From CAYMQB01 sp964392665 (GTDB taxonomy: Bacteria; Hydrothermota; E44-bin80): a stretch of DNA of 17,410 nt. The position numbers and the translations under genes are program-made. The stretch is from NCBI GenBank assembly GCA_964392665.1, contig CAYMQB010000050.1:1-17410 (forward strand), read 5' to 3'. The notes beneath the pieces were generated by a model that did not search any database, was not told the DNA's origin, and saw nothing but the letters and a program-made list of their open reading frames with translations. Shown here piece after piece: positions 1 through 6,128 of the stretch (the stretch's first letter is position 1; each line of letters opens with the position of its first letter).

Positions 1-344
1 GGGGGGGGGAAATACCGAGATGCTGAAAAAATTCAGCATAACAACTTTACCGTAATGTGTTATCTTTCTAATTTCGTCTTTCAGGGTCTCTGGTCTTCGG
101 TCACATGTCTTATGTGTGTAGTCTGTCCTTCGCATTATCCTAATTTCTAATTTCCATATGAATTTCACCACAGAGACACAGAGACACAGAGAAAGCATTT
201 ATTTCAAGGTTTAACTAATAAAACCAATTCAGCATCTTGTTTTTCGCTTTTTTGTGTTATTTTCGTAATTTCGTTTTTTGTGGTAAATGACGGGGTGTAA
301 ATCCCCTCTAATAAGAGGGGTGTCTCCGAAGGAGACGAGGTGTG
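1..344. repeat. Gene-free left flank with dispersed repeats
   Basis: I see no credible gene here. The first nine bases are G, which looks like an artefact. Positions 133-255 carry a composite repeat: an AATTTC-type pyrimidine tract, then CACCACAGAGACACAGAG, then an AT-rich block ending in CATCTTGTTTTTCGC. The same blocks recur in the same order near 16976-17085, and the last block again near 17188-17236. At 303-320 a 7-bp stem CCCCTCT/AGAGGGG (loop AATA) is followed by a 6-bp stem GTCTCC/GGAGAC at 322-336. The first hairpin recurs at 15370-15387. On the minus strand these two hairpins lie just downstream of the last gene and could stop transcription or protect the 3' end, but no T-run follows them. 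Confidence 0.7.
303..336 (-). repeat. Twin hairpins after the last cassette gene
   Basis: Stems at 303-309/314-320 and 322-327/331-336 follow the D2 stop codon (347-345) in the direction of transcription. The first hairpin with its neighbouring GTGTG bases matches the element at 15370-15400, so this is a dispersed element that may also act as a weak 3'-end structure. An intrinsic terminator is unlikely because no U-tract follows. Confidence 0.45.
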
Positions 345-1007
345 TTAGTGTGTAAAGGAATGAAAGACCGGAACAAGCCAATCATTGATGAGAAATCCGA
401 TCCTACCTATAAGTAGGGAAATACGAGCCATCACTGTATATCCAAACGACGCACCGAATGCAACCATAATGAAGATGATACCAATCTTCGCAGTTCTACC
501 AATAAAACCTTTATGTTCCTTTGAAAAATAGAAATAAACTATGGTTGTAATAGTTCCAACAATAATAATCAAATTATTAAGAGGATGATTCCAAAGGTTT
601 ATAATGGGATTATTAAATACAACCGATGAACCGGTGAGAGGAAGCAGCGTACTCTTTAACTGAGGAATGAGAAAACCCTGCATAGACTGCACAACGGCAA
701 GCCCTGAGCCAACACCCACGGATACTGAAATTGGCCATCTGCTTATCCAGGCAGTCTTCGAAAACCACCTTGTGAGCATCATTGCACCGAAAACTCCAGG
801 AATGATTACAAGCCAGTGATGCTGAACTAAAGGATGAACGAGTTTTGGCATAAGAAAGTAGTCCCATGTATAGAACGTAATATAAGCAGCAGAAACACCA
901 ACATAAACATGCTCTGAAAACTTGTAAAACGGATTATCCTTATACAAAAACGAAAATATCATTAAGGTCAAACCAGCGGAAATCCAGATACCTATTATTT
1001 GACCCAT
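345..1007 (-). CDS. Cassette protein D, copy 2: polytopic membrane protein
   Basis: Unknown function. I start it at the ATG at 1007-1005 (220 aa, MGQIIGIW...), which overlaps the TAA of C2 by one base (TAATG). The ORF is open further upstream, to 1106, but that part only reads through C2 in another frame. About five hydrophobic segments suggest an inner-membrane protein. It shares with D1 the motifs SFLYKDNxFYKFxEHxxVGVS, YFxFSKEHKGFxGxTA and a C-terminal block containing GASFGYTVMARISLLIGR, the most conserved part of the family in this window. Compared with D1 it lacks the first roughly 30 residues, including one transmembrane helix. The final residues (FHSFTH and the stop codon) are read from sequence that resembles the GTGTG-containing dispersed repeat downstream, so the native C-terminus may have been replaced. 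It is the last gene of the second cassette, translationally coupled to C2. Confidence 0.85.
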   Translation of the reverse strand: MGQIIGIWISAGLTLMIFSFLYKDNPFYKFSEHVYVGVSAAYITFYTWDYFLMPKLVHPLVQHHWLVIIPGVFGAMMLTRWFSKTAWISRWPISVSVGVGSGLAVVQSMQGFLIPQLKSTLLPLTGSSVVFNNPIINLWNHPLNNLIIIVGTITTIVYFYFSKEHKGFIGRTAKIGIIFIMVAFGASFGYTVMARISLLIGRIGFLINDWLVPVFHSFTH

Positions 1008-1849
1008 TACATCGTTCCCGATTTTCTGGTTTTTTCCATTCTTCTCATCATAAAGTATCCTACATTCCCAATAATTATAAAAACGATAATCAAGATGTGA
1101 GCCCATGCTTGTGAAGACATCCTTATCATCGCCTTATCAGGATGACTAATAAGCTTCTCATAGGCAGCTGCGCCAGCCATTCCACCTATAAGCCCTTCTA
1201 TCTGGTGTGCAGCAAGATAAGGATATGAATCAGGTGTAACAACTGCCGTGGTTCCCATAATAATCTTAACACCGAACCTCCCCCAGGCGTACTGCACCCA
1301 TATATCACCCATAGAACCTGCTTCAAAACAGGCAACGAGCCCGATGTCACTGTAGTTGTGTATGGACTTCATCATCGGCAGTGAGTCAACCGGATTACCT
1401 TTTGTATCTATATCGTAGACACTTCGAATCTCTTTTCCCATTTGAATCATCACCAGTCCTGCCCCAGGTCTATATCCAAGATTTACATAGTCAACGCCGT
1501 ATTCTGCATTGAACTCCTTTGCCACCTGTTCAAGAATTAGAGTTGATAGCGGAATGCCAGTGGGCCAATGCCCCATCATTATCACTTTTAATTTTTTCTC
1601 AAACGCCTGTCTTAACATAGCTACCATCATTGGTTTCAATTCAGGCATACTAGCCGGGTCGAAATCGGTTGAAAAAATAATAGGTGTTCCAGCAGGTAAT
1701 TTGTCTACTGCATCGTAAGCCATTCTCGCCGCCTTGGATACAGCGACAGTGGAAGGTATTTTGAAGACGATCGGAATTATAATCACCAGCGCAAGAAGTA
1801 AATAAATGACACGCCTGTCAATTTTCGATAGACGTTCCCATATTTTCAT
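1007..1849 (-). CDS. Cassette protein C, copy 2: double-anchored extracytoplasmic domain
   Basis: Unknown function, 280 aa. The N-terminus is basic (KIWERLSKIDRR) followed by one helix at about residues 16-30, then about 210 soluble residues, a second helix near 250-268 and a basic tail (MMRRMEKTRKSG). By the positive-inside rule both ends are cytosolic and the central domain is extracytoplasmic. It keeps the C1 motifs: a PELxPMxxAMLR segment after an early beta strand, LGYxPG, DSLPMMKxIxNYxDIxL and GxxGGxxGAAxYEKLI. The strand-loop pattern resembles an alpha/beta fold, but I see no recognised catalytic triad. The ATG at 1849-1847 lies at the end of a duplicated copy of the B2 3' end that carries GAGAGGA as ribosome-binding sequence. 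Before the insertion between B2 and C2, this ATG would have overlapped the B2 TGA as ATGA, comparable with the overlapping B1/C1 junction. The product is intact despite the upstream insertion. Confidence 0.88.
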   Translation of the reverse strand: MKIWERLSKIDRRVIYLLLALVIIIPIVFKIPSTVAVSKAARMAYDAVDKLPAGTPIIFSTDFDPASMPELKPMMVAMLRQAFEKKLKVIMMGHWPTGIPLSTLILEQVAKEFNAEYGVDYVNLGYRPGAGLVMIQMGKEIRSVYDIDTKGNPVDSLPMMKSIHNYSDIGLVACFEAGSMGDIWVQYAWGRFGVKIIMGTTAVVTPDSYPYLAAHQIEGLIGGMAGAAAYEKLISHPDKAMIRMSSQAWAHILIIVFIIIGNVGYFMMRRMEKTRKSGTM

Positions 1850-1882
1850 TGCAGATATGTCCTCTCTATACCAAGAATTATC
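1846..1882. repeat. 37-bp direct repeat, C2-side copy
   Basis: Identical over 37 bases to 1968-2004. Read on the minus strand it is the final codons of B2 (IILGIER.YLQ) through the stop TGA, and it contains the C2 start ATG. It is a non-coding duplicate of the B2 end that supplies C2 with its original ribosome-binding region. Confidence 0.9.
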
Positions 1883-1883
1883 T

Positions 1884-1960
1884 GGTAGGCGCAGGCTTCA
1901 GCCTGCGTGCATAATACTTTACAATACCATAAATTGCGCAACCTAAAGGTTGCGGCTACC
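1884..1960. repeat. GTAG-ended double-hairpin REP/BIME-like element in the B2-C2 gap
   Basis: This 77-bp element begins GGTAGGCGCAGG and ends GGTTGCGGCTACC, so it reads GGTAG from either end. The left hairpin is CGCAGGC TTCA GCCTGCG and the right hairpin is CGCAACC TAAA GGTTGCG, joined by an AT-rich linker of about 30 bp. GTAG followed by a hairpin is the architecture of REP sequences mobilised by RAYT transposases (known from enterobacteria). The stem sequences differ from the 64-bp elements at 7462, 7810 and 8154, so this is a second REP family. It lies between the two 37-bp direct repeats. Confidence 0.8.
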
Positions 1961-1967
1961 TTGTTCA

Positions 1968-2004
1968 TCATTGCAGATATGTCCTCTCTATACCAAGAAT
2001 TATC
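1968..2004. repeat. 37-bp direct repeat, B2-side copy
   Basis: Partner of 1846-1882, identical over 37 bases. This copy is the genuine 3' end of B2, including its TGA at 1970-1968. The two copies bracket an 85-bp insert. Confidence 0.9.
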
Positions 2005-2606
2005 CTCAAAGACATAGCAAACATACCAAGTGCAACACCTATCTGAATCCCTCTCTTTGCAGCCATCTGAGGAATAAACATAAACCAGTCACTGAACCTG
2101 GTGAGAAATCTAAAAAAGGCATTCTCAACAACCGGAACCCTTCCAAGCATAACAATAACTGCTGCGACCAGCAGTAATGTTGCATTGAGTTTATTTGCCC
2201 TGAATGCACGGTAAGCAGCAGAAGCGATAAAGAATGCAAGAAGTGAAAACATCGTTGCAGACAGAGGTATTACCATATAATCGTAAACATAGTAAAGCGA
2301 TGAACCCGGGGATAGAGAATATCCCTTATACCTCACTGCAGAGATAATTCCTACAATGAATACTCCTATGAAGAAACTCGTAAGAATAATACTATATCCC
2401 CATCCCGCATCCTTCCTTTTAATGTGAGTAATGTGTTTATTAAGAAGACTGTAAATCCCAAGCAACATCGCAAAACCTGCAATGATAATTGTCCAATCAA
2501 GAAGCATGTCCTGAACCTCGTTAAAGGGCTTATGAGGTATAAAAAATGATATGATAATTGCAACACCGGTTAAAAAAGTTAGTAATAAAGGAATTTGTCT
2601 TCTCAT
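1968..2606 (-). CDS. Cassette protein B, copy 2: polytopic membrane protein
   Basis: Unknown function, 212 aa. It starts MRRQIPLLLTFLTG with a basic N-terminus and has about six hydrophobic segments. Motifs shared with B1 include FFIPH after helix 1, a basic cytosolic loop ending in GWGYS, ATMFSLLAFFIASAAxRAF, VMLGRVP, and the C-terminal P.MAAxRGIxxGxxLGM...SL+IILGIERxYL. The start ATG at 2606-2604 is preceded by AGAGGA inside the last codons of A2, with a 3-bp gap after the A2 stop, so coupling to A2 is likely. Its last 37 bases are duplicated 85 bp downstream, before C2. I recall similar uncharacterised membrane proteins in other anaerobic or thermophilic lineages but cannot confirm that here. 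Confidence 0.88.
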   Translation of the reverse strand: MRRQIPLLLTFLTGVAIIISFFIPHKPFNEVQDMLLDWTIIIAGFAMLLGIYSLLNKHITHIKRKDAGWGYSIILTSFFIGVFIVGIISAVRYKGYSLSPGSSLYYVYDYMVIPLSATMFSLLAFFIASAAYRAFRANKLNATLLLVAAVIVMLGRVPVVENAFFRFLTRFSDWFMFIPQMAAKRGIQIGVALGMFAMSLRIILGIERTYLQ

Positions 2607-2609
2607 TCT

Positions 2610-3809
2610 TTATCCTCTCGCAAACCAGTTAATAAGGTTAGAAAACCAGTTTTCGAACAAACCCAGATGTAGCCCTCCAAGAATACCTAAGACAGTTCCA
2701 ACCATTATGACAATAATCAGAACCAGTTTTGAAGCATCCTCTCCTTTAATACTTCCCATCATAATAGGGTCTCGAGAAAGATAACTCGATGCCGCAAACA
2801 TCTCTTCACCTATAAGAGTGTAGTCACATGCTGAAATAAAAAATGGGAGTTGCGTTACTCTATCTGTTCCCGCAATCTGTATAGCACCAACGGAGTGTCC
2901 CGTTTCAGCGAGTATCAAAGCTTCGGCATAGAATATACCCTGAAGGAATATTGCACCTGGTTTTTCCCTAAGCATTATGCCATCTACGCCGGCAGCATAG
3001 CCAAATTGGTCTTGAGTCAGATAGAATATATCTTTTTCATTAAAACTGTCGGGTCTCCCAGCCTCTGTATACGATTGTTTTACAACCTCCTGTGCAGCGG
3101 ACATTACAAGTGGGTCATAGTTCGGCATAATTACTCTTGTCTCATACTCCGCTGTCTTCTTAGCAACCTTGCCAAGAATGGTTAAAGCAGCAATAGTCGC
3201 AATATCACTCAGAAGACCAATGCCGGGTACAAATAGAACTGGTCTGCCCATTTCTGTTGACCTCCCAACAGCATCCTCGACAGCATCAAGTCCTGCAATT
3301 TTTCTTATGAATAGTTTTTTCCCTTTCGCCATCCTTATGTACAAAACAAAGAAAAGTGTAAAAATAACACCTAAAATCAAGTAAGCCCATCGTCCGTGGT
3401 GAAACCACTGAGCTTGCGATTTGCCACTCGAAATGTTAGATGGTTCGGATTCAACACCTTCCTTAGTTTGTGCCTTAACAATATAGTAATAACCTTTATT
3501 ATCTTTCTCGACAGATTGGTCGTCGTAACTCGTTCTTGCTGCGCCGACAGTCCCAACATAATCAAACTTTCCTTCCTCCGTTTTGCTCTTGTATACATTG
3601 TAAAGATTCACATTCTTCAATCCCTTCCCATCATCTGCGGATATATCCCATTCCACGGAAATACTGCCTCCTGCATCATTTGGTGTATCTTTTGCAATAA
3701 CATTCGTTGGAGGTGCGGGTCTCACAATCTCCGTCACCTGCGCAGTATCCACCGGAAGCGAATCTGGTGTTTGTTGAATCAAAAACAAAAACACCAATAA
3801 AATATTCAT
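2610..3809 (-). CDS. Cassette protein A, copy 2: FnIII plus DUF6754-like domain
   Basis: 399 aa. A short hydrophobic N-terminus (about 1-13) with no basic residue may be a signal peptide or anchor. Residues ~32-128 form an FnIII-like domain (VEWDISADDGKGL...YNVYKS...Y.DQSV...YYIVKAQ...EPSN). A helix spans ~142-159, followed by basic KGKKLFIRK and a conserved domain at ~172-355 with DAVGRSTEMGRPVLFVPG, AGRPDSFNE, DGIMLREKPG, ETGHSVGAIQIAGTD and ACDYTLIGEE. A second helix (~361-380) and an amphipathic tail end the protein. The FnIII part should lie outside and the conserved domain in the cytosol. I associate the latter with DUF6754 from memory. The gap after D1 is 29 bp. No Shine-Dalgarno is clear; TATAAT at 3820-3815 lies 5 bases before the ATG, so a separate leaderless start is conceivable, though I found no good -35 box. 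Confidence 0.88.
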   Translation of the reverse strand: MNILLVFLFLIQQTPDSLPVDTAQVTEIVRPAPPTNVIAKDTPNDAGGSISVEWDISADDGKGLKNVNLYNVYKSKTEEGKFDYVGTVGAARTSYDDQSVEKDNKGYYYIVKAQTKEGVESEPSNISSGKSQAQWFHHGRWAYLILGVIFTLFFVLYIRMAKGKKLFIRKIAGLDAVEDAVGRSTEMGRPVLFVPGIGLLSDIATIAALTILGKVAKKTAEYETRVIMPNYDPLVMSAAQEVVKQSYTEAGRPDSFNEKDIFYLTQDQFGYAAGVDGIMLREKPGAIFLQGIFYAEALILAETGHSVGAIQIAGTDRVTQLPFFISACDYTLIGEEMFAASSYLSRDPIMMGSIKGEDASKLVLIIVIMVGTVLGILGGLHLGLFENWFSNLINWFARG

Positions 3810-3838
3810 CTTATATTATATTTCATCACTGATTATTT

Positions 3839-4555
3839 TTATTTTATCACTCCCAACCAGTCATGCAGAAGGAAGTTCATCCTTCCTATTAGCAGCGAAA
3901 TACGAGCCATTACCGTATATCCAAAAGACGCACCGAATGCAACCATTATGAACCATATTCCCACTCCTGCCGTTTTCCCGAGAAACCCTTTATGTTCCTT
4001 GGAAAAGAAGAAGTAAACAAGTGTAGTTATAACCCCAACTATCATAATAAAACTGCTAATGGAAAGGGTTACATAAAGTGTGCTCTGTGTCTGTTCGAAG
4101 ATATACGCCTGGAATGATGGCGCAATCCCCATTCCAGCATAGGAACCCACAACGAATGCTATTGGAATTCTTATTAACCAGCCATGTTTCTTTGTAAATA
4201 TGGAGACCATAAGCATTCCAAGTAATGTGGGAATAACTATTGCAAGAAACAAGTATAGACTAAATTTGCCATCAACGATATATGTCCTGGTAATAAAGAG
4301 CGGATCGAATACCCTCCTGATAAATGCGTTTTGCCACACAACACTGACACTGTAACCTACCGAGACACCGACAAAGAGATGTTCGGCAAACTTATAAAAG
4401 ACATTATCCTTATAAAGGAAGGAATAGATTGAGAGTGTCAATATCGCTGCTATCCAGACCATAATGTTTTTTGAGGGTTCACCCTTTATGAACATAATGA
4501 TGAAAACGACAATTAGGATAACCGAACCAAAAATAAGACCCTTTCTTTCTTTCAT
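3839..4555 (-). CDS. Cassette protein D, copy 1: polytopic membrane protein
   Basis: Unknown function, 238 aa. About six hydrophobic segments: residues ~8-23, 31-46, 57-75, 98-118, 127-150 and 163-185, then a conserved C-terminal block. An extra N-terminal helix distinguishes it from D2. Shared motifs are SFLYKDNxFYKFxEHxxVGVS, FFSKEHKGFLGKTA and GASFGYTVMARISLLIGR followed by a short amphipathic end (LHDWLGVIK). The KEHKGF loop is positively charged and probably cytosolic. The ATG at 4555-4553 lies 3 bp after the C1 stop (TAG 4561-4559). The only upstream purine stretch is a poor GGGTAG, so translation probably depends on coupling with C1. It closes the first cassette. Confidence 0.87.
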   Translation of the reverse strand: MKERKGLIFGSVILIVVFIIMFIKGEPSKNIMVWIAAILTLSIYSFLYKDNVFYKFAEHLFVGVSVGYSVSVVWQNAFIRRVFDPLFITRTYIVDGKFSLYLFLAIVIPTLLGMLMVSIFTKKHGWLIRIPIAFVVGSYAGMGIAPSFQAYIFEQTQSTLYVTLSISSFIMIVGVITTLVYFFFSKEHKGFLGKTAGVGIWFIMVAFGASFGYTVMARISLLIGRMNFLLHDWLGVIK

Positions 4556-4558
4556 AAT

Positions 4559-5425
4559 CTAACTACCCGCTGTACTCCTTTTTTTCTTGTGGCTCTTACT
4601 TGCAAAAAAAGCAACATTTCCAATTATTATAAGGAAAAGAATAACAAGATGTGCTATTGATTGTGCATCCATTCCGATTGTAGCAATTTCTCTCGCTTTT
4701 GTATATCCCTTTTCCTGTATCAGTTTTTCATATTCTGCTGCACCTTTTAATCCACCAAGCATACCCACAAATTGCCCGGTATCAAGGTATGGATAATACT
4801 GTGCTGCACTGACTGCGGTCACCCCAGCCGCAAGATGTTCTCCATAACGAGCAACTGCGTAAGTTACCCAGGTTAAGGTAATGCTCGAACCTGCCAGGTC
4901 GACGATCAGCGCAATGTCATCGTAGTTACGGATATTTTTCATCATCGGAAGGCTATCGAGGGGAATACCATAAGCATCGGTAGGAAAGGCTAACCTGACA
5001 TCCTCACCCAAATACATAACAATCGCTTGAATACCGGGTTGATACCCCAGGAATACATAATCAACACCACTTTTAGCGTCCGGAAATTCAGGTAAAATGA
5101 AATCGAGACCCGCTTGTGCCATCCCTGCACCTTGAGGATAAAGGGCAAGTAGCATCACCCTTCTCTTCGTCGAGAGACAGTGCCTTAGCATCGCATAAAG
5201 CATAGGGTCGAGTTCCGGTGCCGTTGATGGTGCATAGTCAGTGGCAATAAGTAGCGGAGCACCTTCTGGTGCTATATTTTCTATAGCATCGAAAACATCC
5301 CTTGCTGGTTTTGTAACAGTTAAAGGAAGTCTTAAAGGTTTCAGGAATGGAATCAAAACCGCGAGCGCAATTAGAAGAAAAATCCATCTCCTATCCAACT
5401 TCATTACCTTTTCCCAGAATCGCAT
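4559..5425 (-). CDS. Cassette protein C, copy 1: double-anchored extracytoplasmic domain
   Basis: Unknown function, 288 aa. Basic N-terminus (RFWEKVMKLDRRW), helix at ~14-28, an extracytoplasmic alpha/beta-looking domain of about 220 residues, helix at ~257-273 and a very basic tail (SKSHKKKRS). Motifs shared with C2 are STAPELDPMLYAMLRH, LGYQPG, DSLPMMKNIRNYDDIAL and GMLGGLKGAAEYEKLI. The acidic DSLPMMK...NYDD segment and PELxPM are the best candidates for a functional site. The ATG at 5425-5423 overlaps the B1 stop by one base (TGATG) and is preceded by a strong GGAGGAGGGG ribosome-binding site. I recall proteins of this shape in Chloroflexi but know no experimental function. Confidence 0.88.
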   Translation of the reverse strand: MRFWEKVMKLDRRWIFLLIALAVLIPFLKPLRLPLTVTKPARDVFDAIENIAPEGAPLLIATDYAPSTAPELDPMLYAMLRHCLSTKRRVMLLALYPQGAGMAQAGLDFILPEFPDAKSGVDYVFLGYQPGIQAIVMYLGEDVRLAFPTDAYGIPLDSLPMMKNIRNYDDIALIVDLAGSSITLTWVTYAVARYGEHLAAGVTAVSAAQYYPYLDTGQFVGMLGGLKGAAEYEKLIQEKGYTKAREIATIGMDAQSIAHLVILFLIIIGNVAFFASKSHKKKRSTAGS

Positions 5426-6120
5426 CAGTCCCCTCCTCCAAGGTAACCACGTTCTATGCCGAGAATAATCTTGAGTGAAGTTGCAATCATTCCCAAACCT
5501 ATACCCATAAGTATTCCTCGCTGGGCTGCCATATTAGGAAAATTCAATATCCATTCGACGATATTCGATAATTGTATGTTATCCGGCAAATTTCTTGTAA
5601 TCAGCGAACCAATGGGAACCCTTCCAAGCATTACTACAAACGCCGTCAAAAGCAAGAGCACGGCAGTCAAACTCCTGGCCTTGAATGCACGGAAAGCAGC
5701 CGATGCGATAAAGAAAGCAAGCAGTGAGAACATGGTAGCACCCATTGGTATCTGAATATAGGTATATATAACCATCAAACCAGTTCCCTGCTCTATCTGC
5801 CAGTGAAAATGCTCGATGAACCAGGCAGTTATACGCGTAGGCTGATATGCTCCACCAAGCACACCTACCATTGCTGTCACGGCGAGAGATATAAGTGTAA
5901 CATAGCTGTAACCCCAACCAGGTTTTCTCCTTTTTATTTTTCCTCTATGAACCCGGATAAGACTGGTTACAGCAAGTATATAATAAAAGATACCTACAAT
6001 GACAAGTGCATTAAGCATATTTCTGTAAAACTCTACCGAGATACGATGCGGGATAAAAAATTGGATTATCATAATAATACCAAAAATAAATGCTATGGAA
6101 AGAGGTATCTTTCGTCTCAT
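5425..6120 (-). CDS. Cassette protein B, copy 1: polytopic membrane protein
   Basis: Unknown function, 231 aa, paralogue of B2. It starts MRRKIPLSIAFIFG and has about six hydrophobic segments. A strongly basic loop (HRGKIKRRKPGWGYS) around residues 58-72 marks a cytosolic face. Conserved blocks are FFIPH, ATMFSLLAFFIASAAFRAFKA, VVMLGRVP and P.MAAQRGILMG...SLKIILGIERGYL. It is longer than B2 mainly in the loop before the ATMFSLLAFF helix (GAYQPTRITAWFIEHFHWQ region) and in the segment after GRVP (ITRNLPDNIQLSNIVEW). The ATG at 6120-6118 is 8 bp after the A1 stop with no visible Shine-Dalgarno, so translation is probably coupled. The stop overlaps the C1 start. Confidence 0.88.
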   Translation of the reverse strand: MRRKIPLSIAFIFGIIMIIQFFIPHRISVEFYRNMLNALVIVGIFYYILAVTSLIRVHRGKIKRRKPGWGYSYVTLISLAVTAMVGVLGGAYQPTRITAWFIEHFHWQIEQGTGLMVIYTYIQIPMGATMFSLLAFFIASAAFRAFKARSLTAVLLLLTAFVVMLGRVPIGSLITRNLPDNIQLSNIVEWILNFPNMAAQRGILMGIGLGMIATSLKIILGIERGYLGGGD

Positions 6121-6128
6121 TGTTTTAT

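Noticed and set aside
1008..1106. N-terminal extension of D2 to an ATG at 1106
   Set aside because: It lies wholly inside the C2 coding sequence in another frame, reads as non-membrane polar residues without similarity to D1, and the TAATG at 1007 is a standard coupled start.
3396..3800. 134-codon plus-strand ORF opposite A2
   Set aside because: It is the antisense shadow of the FnIII-encoding part of A2, which has a clear protein family pattern; no ribosome-binding site or operon context.
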